Below, one piece after another: positions 1 to 7,690 of a stretch of DNA of 16,886 nt. The number at the start of each line of letters is the position of its first letter. The stretch's first letter is position 1. The stretch is from assembly GCA_029777935.1 (NCBI GenBank), contig JAKORH010000399.1, forward strand, positions 1 through 16,886, given 5' to 3'. Made by a program: the position numbers and the translations under genes. This DNA is from Pseudomonadota bacterium. GTDB taxonomy: Bacteria; Pseudomonadota; Gammaproteobacteria; Burkholderiales; Burkholderiaceae. Under the pieces are notes generated by a model. The model ran no database searches. It was not told the DNA's origin and saw only the letters and a list, made by a program, of their open reading frames with translations.

Positions 1-56
1 CCTTCGCGTGGCGCGCGGTGGTCGAGGAAGGCAAGACGGCGGAGGCCAGAGCATGA
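1..56 (+). CDS. bcrA: C-terminal end of a probable benzoyl-CoA reductase subunit A (partial)
   Basis: Only the last 17 codons are in the window, read in the frame starting at base 3 and ending with TGA at 54-56. The peptide FAWRAVVEEGKTAEARA resembles the C-terminal helix of BadF/BadG/BcrA/BcrD ATPases; the following gene ends in a similar way with GAALWGAFRHEKLAEL. In the Thauera-type operon the order is bcrC-bcrB-bcrA-bcrD, so position directly upstream of bcrD on the same strand is the main argument for bcrA. Seventeen residues cannot prove the family, and the name is an inference from context. Confidence 0.55.
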   Translation, partial: FAWRAVVEEGKTAEARA

Positions 57-72
57 ACGAGAGATCGAATCA

Positions 73-149
73 ACCACAGAGGCACAGAGACACAGAGGAA
101 AGCGCGAGGAGCGTTTCTGTCTTGCTCCCTGCCTCTTTGCCTCTGTGGT
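73..149. repeat. Imperfect palindromic dispersed repeat between bcrA and bcrD
   Basis: The left arm ACCACAGAGGCACAGAGA (73-90) and the right arm TCTTTGCCTCTGTGGT (134-149) are inverted repeats with one mismatch over 16 bp. The left arm continues with a further CACAGAGG unit (91-98). The middle holds GGAGCGTTTCTGTCTTGCTCC, which can form a smaller inner stem. From memory, CCACAGAGGCACAGAG-type palindromes are dispersed intergenic repeats in many environmental bacteria. It lies in a 127-bp spacer between two subunits of one enzyme complex that are usually tightly spaced, so it looks like an insertion into the operon. Whether it affects expression is unknown. Confidence 0.7.
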
Positions 150-183
150 GCAAAACCCTTTCACCCAGCCGCGGAGAGCGGGC

Positions 184-1023
184 ATGACCACCACCATCGG
201 CATCGACATCGGCTCCGGCGCCGTCAAGAGCGTGCTGTTTCGCGTCGACGGCGGCAAGCAGCAATGGCTCGCCAAGCGCTGCGAACGCATCCGCCGACGC
301 GACCCGCTGACGCTGGCGAAGGAAGGATTCGACGCCGTTCTCGCGGACAGCGGGCTCGCGGCGAACGACATCGACTACATCGCCACCACCGGCGAGGGCG
401 AGAACGTCAAGTTCGCCACCGGGCACTTCTACTCGATGACCACGCACGCACGCGGCGGCGTGTTCCTGCTGCCCGGCATCAGCGCAGTGGTGGACGTCGG
501 CGCCCTCAACGGCCGCGCGATCTACGTCGACGAGCGCGGCAAGGTGCTCTCCTACAAGATGACCAGCCAGTGCGCATCGGGCTCGGGGCAGTTCCTGGAG
601 AACATCGCGCGCTACCTCGGCGTGGCGGTCGAGGAGATCGGTCCGCTGTCGCAGCAGTCGAAGGATCCGGAGAAGGTGAGTTCCATCTGCGCGGTGCTGG
701 CGGAGACCGACGTGATCAACATGGTCAGCCGCGGCATCGCCACGCCCGATATCCTGAAAGGCATCCATCTGTCGATGGCCTCGCGCATCGTGAAGCTCTT
801 GAAGGTCACCGGCATCAAGACCGGCACGGCGCTCTTGACCGGCGGGCTGGCGCTCGACACCGGCCTGCTCGCCGCGATCCAGGAGGAGATGGTCAACGAG
901 AAGGTCAACGTGAAGGCCGTCAGCCACCCCGACTCGATCTACGCCGGCGCTATCGGCGCGGCGCTGTGGGGCGCCTTCCGGCACGAGAAGCTGGCGGAGC
1001 TGCAAGGCCGCGCCGCCGCATGA
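184..1023 (+). CDS. bcrD: Benzoyl-CoA reductase subunit D (BadF/BadG/BcrA/BcrD ATPase)
   Basis: The 279-residue protein belongs to the ATP-hydrolysing, electron-activating half of class I benzoyl-CoA reductase, which dearomatises benzoyl-CoA in the cytoplasm with ATP and reduced ferredoxin. An ASKHA-type phosphate loop, GIDIGSGAVKS, lies at residues 6-16. A second, DVGALNGRAI, is at 104-113. The two cysteines expected to ligate the [4Fe-4S] cluster shared with subunit A are C130 (in MTSQCASGSGQF) and C169 (in SSICAVLAETDVI). Length and sequence closely match the Thauera BcrD subunit as I remember it. The ATG at 184 is chosen because the GTG 13 codons upstream adds a non-conserved tail arising inside the repeat region, and GGAGAG precedes 184. 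It is followed after 13 bp by its ferredoxin. An HgdC-like dehydratase activator is the alternative, but the context favours bcrD. Confidence 0.92.
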   Translation: MTTTIGIDIGSGAVKSVLFRVDGGKQQWLAKRCERIRRRDPLTLAKEGFDAVLADSGLAANDIDYIATTGEGENVKFATGHFYSMTTHARGGVFLLPGISAVVDVGALNGRAIYVDERGKVLSYKMTSQCASGSGQFLENIARYLGVAVEEIGPLSQQSKDPEKVSSICAVLAETDVINMVSRGIATPDILKGIHLSMASRIVKLLKVTGIKTGTALLTGGLALDTGLLAAIQEEMVNEKVNVKAVSHPDSIYAGAIGAALWGAFRHEKLAELQGRAAA

Positions 1024-1036
1024 CAGGAGCACTGCA

Positions 1037-1282
1037 ATGGCATTGATGATCACCCAGGACTGCACCGCCTGCGACGCGTGCAAACCACCCTGCCCCAACG
1101 AGGCGATCGCGGTCGGCGACCCGATCTACGTGATCGATCCGCTCAAATGCACCGAATGCGTCGGCGCCGAGGACGAGCCGCAGTGCATGCTGGTGTGCCC
1201 GGCCGACTGCATCGTGCCGAACCCGGACTTCCAGGAATCGAAGGACGAGCTGCTGGCGAAGTACGAGGCGCTGCACGGCTGA
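1037..1282 (+). CDS. 2[4Fe-4S] ferredoxin, electron donor to benzoyl-CoA reductase
   Basis: An 81-residue soluble ferredoxin with two cluster-binding motifs. The first is C9-x2-C12-x2-C15-x3-C19-P; the second is C38-x2-C41-x8-C50-x3-C54-P with a further C58. The eight-residue insertion between the second and third cysteines of the second motif and the C-terminal helix are typical of the Allochromatium-type low-potential ferredoxins. In Thauera such a ferredoxin carries electrons from 2-oxoglutarate oxidoreductase to benzoyl-CoA reductase. AGGAG (1025-1029) sits seven bases before the ATG, 13 bp after the bcrD stop, so the two are in one operon. It is the last gene of this operon: the next gene converges on it with a 9-bp gap. 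Confidence 0.93.
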   Translation: MALMITQDCTACDACKPPCPNEAIAVGDPIYVIDPLKCTECVGAEDEPQCMLVCPADCIVPNPDFQESKDELLAKYEALHG

Positions 1283-1291
1283 CGCCTGGCC

Positions 1292-2434
1292 TCAGCGCGG
1301 CTTGCGCGCGGCGAGGCTTTCGTCTTCGCGCCGCAACCATTCGGCGAACAGCGGGTCGTCGATGCGGTAATCGCCGCGCGTGCCCGACGGCTTGTTCAGC
1401 ACGTGCGATTCGACCAGCGTGCGCAGCGCGTCGCTCACCGTTCCCGGCGCGATCTCGGGTTTGTCGGTCCCTTGCGCGTACTCGCGCCGCGCCGCGCTCG
1501 ACGTGACGTCGTCGCCGCGCACGATCCGCACGCAGACGCGTTGCTGCAGCGGCGTCAGCGCGGCCCACTGCGCACGGTAGTCGGCGCCCGTCAGTTGCGC
1601 CTGCACGCGCGCGTCGAGCACGGCGAGCAGCGATTCCCGGTCGCCGGCTGCGTACACGAGCACCAGGTCGATCAGCGCGCGCGGCTGGCGATGCAGGCGA
1701 GCGAAGGCCGCCGCCAGTTCATCGACCGCAACGCGTTTGCGGAAACGCTCGCGGCAGCGCTGCGCGACGAACGCGATGAAGTCGCCGCCGAGATGCGGGA
1801 AAGGCATCGTGCTGGCGCCCTCGTACAGCGCGGCGCGCGAGCGCGCGAACAACGCCAGCAGCTTCTCCTGCGACGAGCCGGTGAATATCACGCGCACGCT
1901 GTCGCGGTTCCGGGTGATCGCCGAGCGCAGTGCCGATACGATGTTCTCGCCGTTGGCGACGGTGGCCAGCTCCTGCACCTCGTCGACGATCAGCAGCACC
2001 GGCTTCTTCGCTGCCCGCACCAGCGCCTTCAGCAGCCAGTCGACCAGCAGCAGCGGATCGGCCGGCCGCCGGCGCGCCGGTTCGGCGCCGAGATCGAGCG
2101 AGAAGCTCGCGGCGCCGATCCGCTTGACGACCGTGCCGAGGCGGCGGCCCGTCTTCGTGCGCGGGACTTCCACATCGTCGATCGACTCCTGCAGCGCGTA
2201 GTTGATCGCCGCCAGCGGATCGGCCCGATGCTGGAACACGTCGATGTAGACCGGCAGCAGTCCCTTGTTCCGCGCCGCCGGCATCACCTCGAACAGCAGG
2301 TGAGACGTCTTGCCGATGCGGCGCGCGCCGACCAGCGCGACCGGATCGCCGGGGCCGTCCAGCAGCAGCGTGAGGATGCGCTGCGCGAGTGCCGGCCGCT
2401 GGAAGTACCAGCTCTGGTACAGGAGCTCGGTCAT
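1292..2434 (-). CDS. AAA/STAND-like ATPase with C-terminal winged-helix region
   Basis: A 380-residue P-loop ATPase. Walker A is GARRIGKT (36-43), Walker B is LLIVDEVQEL (147-156), and a sensor-like FTGSS is at 184-188. The C-terminal part from about 290 to 368 (TPLQQRVCVRIV...GTVSDALRTLVESHVL...YRIDDPLFAEWL) has the pattern of a winged helix followed by the DPLF-x-WLR ending common in archaeal-type ATPases (ATP_2/AAA_14-like). No transmembrane segment is seen. No recognised partner gene (nuclease, protease or toxin) is adjacent. It converges on the ferredoxin gene and follows the metallo-hydrolase gene in the same direction after a 90-bp gap with its own promoter-like region. Its DNA target and cellular role are unknown; control of its own promoter is an inference from the boxes around its start. 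Confidence 0.8.
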   Translation of the reverse strand: MTELLYQSWYFQRPALAQRILTLLLDGPGDPVALVGARRIGKTSHLLFEVMPAARNKGLLPVYIDVFQHRADPLAAINYALQESIDDVEVPRTKTGRRLGTVVKRIGAASFSLDLGAEPARRRPADPLLLVDWLLKALVRAAKKPVLLIVDEVQELATVANGENIVSALRSAITRNRDSVRVIFTGSSQEKLLALFARSRAALYEGASTMPFPHLGGDFIAFVAQRCRERFRKRVAVDELAAAFARLHRQPRALIDLVLVYAAGDRESLLAVLDARVQAQLTGADYRAQWAALTPLQQRVCVRIVRGDDVTSSAARREYAQGTDKPEIAPGTVSDALRTLVESHVLNKPSGTRGDYRIDDPLFAEWLRREDESLAARKPR

Positions 2435-2490
2435 TACGCCATATTACGCCGCGGACCGCAATTGCGCGGGATGCCGTAATGCGCCGTAAT
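2433..2490 (-). promoter_or_regulatory. Four-box inverted operator and possible leaderless promoter of the ATPase gene
   Basis: Two ATTACGCC boxes at 2433-2440 and 2443-2450 are mirrored by two GCCGTAAT boxes at 2473-2480 and 2483-2490. Box starts are 10, 30 and 10 bp apart, so all four lie on the same DNA face. Read on the minus strand, TAATAT (a -10-like hexamer) is followed by GGCGTA and then the ATG, which places the expected transcription start at or next to the start codon. No Shine-Dalgarno sequence is seen and no clear -35. The layout suggests a leaderless transcript that a bound protein would block. Confidence 0.6.
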
Positions 2491-2524
2491 CAACTCCCCG
2501 GCGCCGGCACAGGTCGCGGCCGGT

Positions 2525-3169
2525 TCAGGTCCCGCCCACGAACGGATTGCTGCTGCGCTCGCGCCCGAACGTGCTCTCGGGTCCGTGGCCGGGGATGAAC
2601 ACCGTGTCGTCGCCCAGCGGCCACAAGCGCTCGACGATGCTGGCGATCAGGGTGTCGTAGTCGCCGCCGGGAAGATCGGTGCGGCCGATGGAACCCGCGA
2701 ACAGCACGTCGCCGACGAACGCGCGTTGCGCCTCGGCGTTGTGAAACACCACGTGTCCCGGCGTGTGGCCCGGGCAGTGGCGCACCACGAGTTCACCATT
2801 GCCGACGCGCACGCTGTCGCCGTCGGCCAGCCAGCGGCTCGGCGCAAAAGTCTCCGCGCCCGGCAAGCCGAACATCTGCGACTGCTGTGCCAGCGCTTCG
2901 ATCCAGAACTGGTCGCCGGGATGCGGGCCGACGATCGGCAATCCCGATTCGCGCGCCAGAGCGCCGGCGCCGCCGGCATGATCGATGTGCGCATGCGTCA
3001 GCAGAATCTGCTCGAGCCGCACGCCGAGGCGGCCGGCGGCGGCGCGGATGCGATCGATCTCGCCGCCCGGATCGATTACCGCACCGGACAACGTCTGGTC
3101 GCACCACACGATCGAGCAGTTCTGCGCAAACGGCGTGACGGGGATCGTGTGATAACGCAGCACTTTCAA
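2525..3169 (-). CDS. MBL-fold metallo-hydrolase (glyoxalase II-like, YcbL type)
   Basis: A 214-residue metallo-beta-lactamase-fold hydrolase, probably a thioesterase acting on a small acyl-thioester. The di-metal ligands are all present: HAHIDH at 59-64, H135 in PGHTPGH, D154 in VGDVLF and H195 in PGHGP. The C-terminal GRERSSNPFV (202-211) is typical of the short YcbL/GloB2 branch rather than full-length glyoxalase II. The start is taken as the TTG at 3169, giving MKVLRYHTIPV, because it overlaps the TGA of the preceding gene (TTGA) and matches the usual family N-terminus. A GTG two codons downstream is also possible. It is the last gene of the leftward coupled set. The substrate cannot be told from sequence; a role in removing a stray thioester made by the pathway is only a guess. 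Confidence 0.85.
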   Translation of the reverse strand: MKVLRYHTIPVTPFAQNCSIVWCDQTLSGAVIDPGGEIDRIRAAAGRLGVRLEQILLTHAHIDHAGGAGALARESGLPIVGPHPGDQFWIEALAQQSQMFGLPGAETFAPSRWLADGDSVRVGNGELVVRHCPGHTPGHVVFHNAEAQRAFVGDVLFAGSIGRTDLPGGDYDTLIASIVERLWPLGDDTVFIPGHGPESTFGRERSSNPFVGGT

Positions 3170-4836
3170 AGCTCGCTTTCGTCGAGGCCGTAGTCTCTCA
3201 CGGCCGACTCGCGGCTCACCTTGCCGTCGCGCAGGTCGTCGCACACCCGCGCGCGGTCGCGCCGGCGCGGCTCGCCATAGCCGCCGGCGCCCGGCAGGCG
3301 GATGCTGACCAGATCGCCGGCGCTCAGCGTATCGAGCCCCTTCGACGCCAGCACGCGCTCGTTCGGAGTTCCCGGGTTGAGCACGAACGCGCCGCGCGCG
3401 CCCGGCAGGCCACCGAACAACCCCTGCGGCGCGAACTTGTGGCGATCGCCGTAGCGCGCGAAGCTCACCCGATCGGCCAGCAGCCGCACGTCACGGCGCA
3501 GCGCGAGTCCGCCGCGGTACGTTCCCGGGCCGCCCGAATCACGGATGAATTCGTAGCGCTCGATGCGCACCGGGAACTGCCGCTCGAGCACTTCGACCGG
3601 CGTATTCATGAAGCGCGGCAGGTGGCTGTCCTGGCCGTCGCGCCCATCGCGGTACGGCCGCGCGCCCGAGCCGCCGCCCTGGATGTCGGTGTAGATGAAC
3701 GGCGCGCCGCTGTCCGGATGCCGGCCGCCGAAACCGCAGGTACTGATCTGCCCGTGCGATCCCGCGGTCACGCGGTCCGGCACCGCGGGCGCAAGCGCTC
3801 GCAGCATCGCCTCGACGATCTTCTGCGACGCATTGGTGCGCGCCGCGACCGCGCCCGGCGGCAGCGGATCGACGATGCTGCCCTGGCGCGTCAGCACCTT
3901 GATCGGCCGGTAGCAGCCGGAGTTGGGCGGGATGCCCGGATCGACGACCGCGATCATCACGTAGTAGGCGGCGGCGTGCGTGTTGGCGAGCGTCGAGTTG
4001 GTGTTGCCCTCGGCCTGCGGATCGCTGCCCGTGAGATCCACGATGACTTCGCCGCCGCCGATGGTGAGCTTGACGTGGATGCGGATCGGCGCATCGTTCA
4101 CGCCGTCGTCGTCGATGAAGTCCTCGGCCTCGTACGTGCCCGCGGGCAGCGCGGCGAGCCCATGCCGCATCCGCCGCTCGGAATAGTCGAGCAGTTCCGC
4201 GCAGGCGCTCTGCATCGTCGCTTCGCCGTAGCGGCGGAACAGGCGGCCAAGCCGCTCGGTGCCGACCATCAGCGATGCGACCTGCGCGCGGATGTCGCCC
4301 AGCGTCTTGTCGGGCACGCGGATCTGGTTGCTGATGATGCCGACGATCTCCTCGTCCTCGCGGCCCGCCTTGTAGAGCTTCACCATCGGCAACCGCAGCC
4401 CTTCGAGGTAGATCTCGCGCACACCGCCGGCCACGCCGCCCGCCGCGACGCCGCCGAGATCGGAGTGGTGCGTGATGTTGCCGACGAAGCCGATGAGTTT
4501 CCCTTCGTGGAAGGCCGGCGCGATCGCGTACAGGTCCATGATGTGCTGGCCGCCGCGATACGGGTCGTTGGTGATGATCACGTCGCCCGGCGCGAGCCGC
4601 TCGGGCCGATACGCAGCCACCAGCTCGCGCATCGTGATCTCGAAGCCGGCCAGCAGGCTCGGGTTGTGGTGCGCCTGCGCCACCGTCTGCCCGCGCGCGT
4701 CGGTGACCACGCACGAGATGTCCTTGATCTCGGTGATGATCGTCGAGCGTCCGGTGCGCACCAGCGTGTTGCCCATCTCGTCCGCCACCTGCTCCAGGCC
4801 GTAGCGGATCACCTGCATCGTGATGACGTCGGTCAT
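3166..4836 (-). CDS. Hydantoinase B/oxoprolinase family subunit (HyuB-like), module 1
   Basis: A 556-residue HyuB-type subunit, within the family's normal size. Conserved stretches are NDPYRGGQHIMD (90-101) and HHSDLGG (123-129), which carry the His/Asp residues of the family's metal site, and the C-terminal PGAGGYGEP (515-523). HyuB subunits pair with HyuA ATPase subunits. The known members hydrolyse cyclic amides (hydantoin, 5-oxoproline, caprolactam) or, in acetone and acetophenone carboxylases, carboxylate ketones using ATP. Its ATG overlaps the stop of the hyuA-like gene (ATGA) and its own stop overlaps the TTG of the hydrolase gene, so all are translationally coupled. It is a separate gene, not the fused ~1,200-residue oxoprolinase. 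The substrate is not deducible. Confidence 0.88.
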   Translation of the reverse strand: MTDVITMQVIRYGLEQVADEMGNTLVRTGRSTIITEIKDISCVVTDARGQTVAQAHHNPSLLAGFEITMRELVAAYRPERLAPGDVIITNDPYRGGQHIMDLYAIAPAFHEGKLIGFVGNITHHSDLGGVAAGGVAGGVREIYLEGLRLPMVKLYKAGREDEEIVGIISNQIRVPDKTLGDIRAQVASLMVGTERLGRLFRRYGEATMQSACAELLDYSERRMRHGLAALPAGTYEAEDFIDDDGVNDAPIRIHVKLTIGGGEVIVDLTGSDPQAEGNTNSTLANTHAAAYYVMIAVVDPGIPPNSGCYRPIKVLTRQGSIVDPLPPGAVAARTNASQKIVEAMLRALAPAVPDRVTAGSHGQISTCGFGGRHPDSGAPFIYTDIQGGGSGARPYRDGRDGQDSHLPRFMNTPVEVLERQFPVRIERYEFIRDSGGPGTYRGGLALRRDVRLLADRVSFARYGDRHKFAPQGLFGGLPGARGAFVLNPGTPNERVLASKGLDTLSAGDLVSIRLPGAGGYGEPRRRDRARVCDDLRDGKVSRESAVRDYGLDESEL

Positions 4837-6914
4837 GTCCGTTCCGGTTCGATCGGCATTGCGAGGCCCAGGTCGTCGAGCACCTCGGCGCGCGCACCGG
4901 GCGGCACCAGCGTCGACGAGGTCTGCTCCTCGATCAGCGCCGGGCCGGCGACGACCATCCCGGGGCGCAGCCGGTCGCGTTCGTACACCGCCGTCGGTGT
5001 GAAGCCGATCGACTCGAAGTACACCGGCCGCATCGCCTTGAGCGCCGCCGCCGGATCGGGGCCCGCGCGCTCATGGCGCGGCAGTTCGATCGGCGCGTTG
5101 TGGCCGAGCGCGGCAATGCGCAGGTTGACGATCTCGATCGGCTCGCCGTCGAAGAAGAACGCGTAGCGCTCGCGGTACAGGCGCGCGAAGGCATCCAGCA
5201 GCGCACGCAGCCCAGCCGAGTCGAACGGTCCAACGTTCGGCAGCGCCAGCGACAGCTCGTAGGTCTGCCCCGCGACCTTCAGGTCTGCATGGCGGATCAG
5301 GCTGCGCGACTTCGCCTCGAAGCCCTGCTCCGCGAGTTCGGTCGCAGCCTGCCGCTCCATCGCCTGGAACGCGGCTTCGAGCGCACCGAGATCGGCCCGA
5401 TCCGCGCGCATGCCGCCGAGCGCGGTGACGAAGTCGAGCCGCGTGTCGGTGACCAGCAGTCCGACCGCGGAGAACGTTCCCGGCAGCGGCGGCACGATCG
5501 CCTCGCGCATCGACAACGCCTGCGCGAGGTCGACCGCATGCACGCCGCCGGCGCCGCCGAACGACAGCAGCGAGAAATCGCGCACGTCGATGCCGCGCAG
5601 GATCGTCACCGCGGCGATGCCCTTGACCATGTTCGCGTTGACCACGCGCACGATGCCGAGCGCGGTCTCCTCCAGCCCCATCGCCATCTCGGCGGCCAGC
5701 GCACCGACCGCCCGTTTGGCCGCCTCGATGTCGAGTCGCATGCGGCCGCCGTGGAAGTAGTCCGCGCTCAGGCGCCCGAGCACGAGGTTGGCATCGGTCA
5801 CGGTCGGCGCGGTGCCTCCGCGCCCGTAGCAGGCGGGGCCCGGCTCCGCGCCGGCCGAGCGCGGGCCGACCTGCAATGCGCCGCCGGCGTCGCGCCACGC
5901 GATCGAACCGCCGCCCGCGCCGATGACGTGCAGGTCGATGATCGGCACACGCACCGGAAGATTCTGGAAGCTGCCCTCGGTGGTGGTCGCGCACGCACCG
6001 TTCTCGACCAGTCCGATGTCGAACGACGTGCCGCCCATGTCGACCGACACGATGCGGTCGCGCGCATGGCGGCGACCGTAGTACGCCGCCGCCACGACGC
6101 CGCCGGCGGGGCCTGAGTTCACCGTGGTCACCGCGCGCCGGCGCGCCGCAGCCACCGACGTCGAGCCGCCGTTGGCCTGGATTACCGACAGCCGCGCCGG
6201 GCCAAGCCTTTCGTGCAGCCGCCGCTGCAGCGAGTCGAGATAGGTGGCCATCACCGGCGTCAGGTACGCGTTGATCACCGTGGTCGAGCTGCGCTCGTAT
6301 TCGCGGATCTCCGGACACACGCGCGACGACAGGCTGATCGGCACGCCGGGCAGGCGCTCGCCGAGGAAGCGCGCGGCCGCTTCCTCGTGCGCCGGATCGA
6401 GGAACGCGAACAGGAAGCAGACTGCGATCGCCTCGACGCGCTCGCGCGCGAAGTGCTCGGCGGCAGCGCGCACCGACGCCTCGTCGAGCGGAACCAGCAC
6501 GCGGCCCTGCGCGTCGAGCCGCTCGCGCGCCTCGCAGCGCAGGTAGCGCGGCACGAGCGGCAACGGCAGATCGACCGAGAAGTCGTACAGCCCGGCGTCG
6601 GGCCGCATGATGCGGCCGATCTCGAGCACGTCGCGGAAGCCATCGGTCGTCAGCAGCCCGACCTTGGCACCCGTGCGCTCGATCAGCGCGTTGGTACCGG
6701 TGGTCGAGCCGTGCACGACTTCGCTCACCTGCGCGGCGCGCGCGCCGGCCATGTCGAGCGCGGCGGCGATGCCGTCGAGGATGCCGAGCGCGCGATCGCG
6801 CGGCGTGGTCGGCACCTTGGCCGACACCAGCCGGCCGGTGGCGGAGTCGACGAGCATGACGTCGGTGAACGTGCCGCCGACATCGACCGCGAGCCTGAGC
6901 GTGCGGGCATTCAT
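4833..6914 (-). CDS. Hydantoinase A/oxoprolinase family ATPase subunit (HyuA-like), module 1
   Basis: A 693-residue HyuA-type subunit with an ASKHA nucleotide-binding fold. Phosphate loop 1 is the canonical DVGGTFTD (11-18). Other family blocks are HGSTTGTN (69-76), REYERSSTTVINAY (204-217), IQANGG (245-250), NSGPAGG (266-272), phosphate loop 2 DMGGTSFD (292-299), GAGGGSIAW and GAEPGPACYG. All signature residues are intact, so it should bind and split ATP to activate the substrate (or bicarbonate) for its HyuB partner. The reading frame is open far upstream, but the ATG at 6914 gives the standard N-terminus MNARTLRLAVDVGG and overlaps the stop of the EthD-like gene as ATGA. Whether the pair is a hydrolase or a carboxylase is not visible from sequence alone. 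Confidence 0.9.
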   Translation of the reverse strand: MNARTLRLAVDVGGTFTDVMLVDSATGRLVSAKVPTTPRDRALGILDGIAAALDMAGARAAQVSEVVHGSTTGTNALIERTGAKVGLLTTDGFRDVLEIGRIMRPDAGLYDFSVDLPLPLVPRYLRCEARERLDAQGRVLVPLDEASVRAAAEHFARERVEAIAVCFLFAFLDPAHEEAAARFLGERLPGVPISLSSRVCPEIREYERSSTTVINAYLTPVMATYLDSLQRRLHERLGPARLSVIQANGGSTSVAAARRRAVTTVNSGPAGGVVAAAYYGRRHARDRIVSVDMGGTSFDIGLVENGACATTTEGSFQNLPVRVPIIDLHVIGAGGGSIAWRDAGGALQVGPRSAGAEPGPACYGRGGTAPTVTDANLVLGRLSADYFHGGRMRLDIEAAKRAVGALAAEMAMGLEETALGIVRVVNANMVKGIAAVTILRGIDVRDFSLLSFGGAGGVHAVDLAQALSMREAIVPPLPGTFSAVGLLVTDTRLDFVTALGGMRADRADLGALEAAFQAMERQAATELAEQGFEAKSRSLIRHADLKVAGQTYELSLALPNVGPFDSAGLRALLDAFARLYRERYAFFFDGEPIEIVNLRIAALGHNAPIELPRHERAGPDPAAALKAMRPVYFESIGFTPTAVYERDRLRPGMVVAGPALIEEQTSSTLVPPGARAEVLDDLGLAMPIEPERT

Positions 6915-7579
6915 GCGGCAGCGAAGACCGTCGTGTGCATCGCGTAATGCCGGCTGCCGCCGGTGAAAGGCGGCAGGCAGCGTGAATCGGCGCGCAGCTC
7001 TTCGAGCACCGGCGAGGCAAGCGCGGCCGCGAGCGCCTCGGCGCTGTCGAACACGACGCGGTTGCGCTGCATGTGATCGACCCGACGCCACGGCAGCGCG
7101 TCGCACCAGTCGACGCGCGTGCAGACCTCGACGTCGCGCACACCCGGGAACTTCGCCAGCAGCGGGGTGTGATGCGCGATGTAATGGCGCAGCCAGGCGT
7201 TGACGTCCCGTGCCGGGCCCGGATAGTGGACCAGGAAGGTGCACGGCGTCACCGTCTTCATCACCGGGTCCGGCACCGGGAAGGAACGCGCGCACATCGC
7301 CTGGTGCGTGATGCTTGCCCCGCTCAGACCCGGCAGCTCTGCGATGTCGCGCACGTCGGCGAGTGCCGCTTCGAGTGCAGGCAGTGTCGCGAAGTAGAGC
7401 TGCAGCGTGAGCATCGGCCCCGGACCGTCCTTGAACGGCGCGGCGACCTGCGCCGGCGTGTACACGCGCGCCTCGGCGAGATCCGGCACGCGGCGCAGGA
7501 GATCGAGCAGCGCGCGGCGGTCGCCGTCACCGAGCTCAGCGTCGTTGCGCTCGAAATGGGCGAACCACGTGAACGACAT
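6911..7579 (-). CDS. Two-domain EthD-like protein (dimeric alpha-beta barrel)
   Basis: A 222-residue soluble protein that looks like two ferredoxin-like half-domains in one chain. The first half runs from MSFTWFAHFERND to the ITHQAM region. The second contains the EthD-like pattern VHYPG (about residue 116), the acidic/His-rich LRHYIAHHTPLLAKFPGV stretch and VVFDSAEALAAALASP. EthD-domain proteins act as small-molecule-binding or cofactor-free enzymes and occur in catabolic clusters; EthD itself is required for ethyl tert-butyl ether oxidation, with an unknown biochemical role. The ATG at 7579 is preferred over a GTG three codons upstream that lies in a repeat. Its stop overlaps the hyuA-like start, so it is likely made in proportion with that enzyme. 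The assignment is by pattern and is moderate; a chaperone, isomerase or accessory-subunit role is possible. Confidence 0.65.
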   Translation of the reverse strand: MSFTWFAHFERNDAELGDGDRRALLDLLRRVPDLAEARVYTPAQVAAPFKDGPGPMLTLQLYFATLPALEAALADVRDIAELPGLSGASITHQAMCARSFPVPDPVMKTVTPCTFLVHYPGPARDVNAWLRHYIAHHTPLLAKFPGVRDVEVCTRVDWCDALPWRRVDHMQRNRVVFDSAEALAAALASPVLEELRADSRCLPPFTGGSRHYAMHTTVFAAA

Positions 7580-7581
7580 GG

Positions 7582-7670
7582 CCCTCACCCCTACCCCTCT
7601 CCCGGAGGGAGAGGGGATTCAAACCTTCTCCCGCCGGGAGAAGGTGGCCGCAAGGCGGCCGGGTGAGAGG
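7582..7670. repeat. REP-like hairpin element a (between dctM and the EthD-like gene)
   Basis: The element starts with CCCTCACCC and ends with GGGTGAGAGG, which are inverted. Inside are two strong hairpins: CCCCTCTCCC/GGGAGAGGGG with a GGA loop (7594-7616), and CCTTCTCCC/GGGAGAAGG with a GCC loop (7624-7644). A smaller GGCCGC/GCGGCC stem follows. It fills nearly all of the 111-bp gap inside the leftward gene set and may stabilise or separate the TRAP transcript from the downstream enzyme genes. Confidence 0.85.
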
Positions 7671-7690
7671 CGGTCCGCATCGGTACTCGG

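Noticed and set aside
184..1023. BcrD considered as an HgdC-type activator of a 2-hydroxyacyl-CoA dehydratase
   Set aside because: A specialised ferredoxin follows directly and another likely BadF-family subunit precedes it, which fits the heterotetrameric benzoyl-CoA reductase better than a homodimeric activator.
3439..5166. A 575-codon open frame on the plus strand opposite the first hyuB gene
   Set aside because: The translation is Arg/Ala/Asp/His-rich low complexity, while the opposite strand has intact HyuB motifs and overlapping start-stop signals.
3166..6914. Module 1 hyuA and hyuB considered as one split or frameshifted 5-oxoprolinase
   Set aside because: The ATGA overlap with complete N- and C-terminal motifs in each protein shows two normal separate genes.
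5071..7143. A 690-codon minus-strand frame overlapping hyuA of module 1
   Set aside because: It is the same DNA in another frame, extremely Arg-rich and without motifs; the hyuA frame contains all family signatures.
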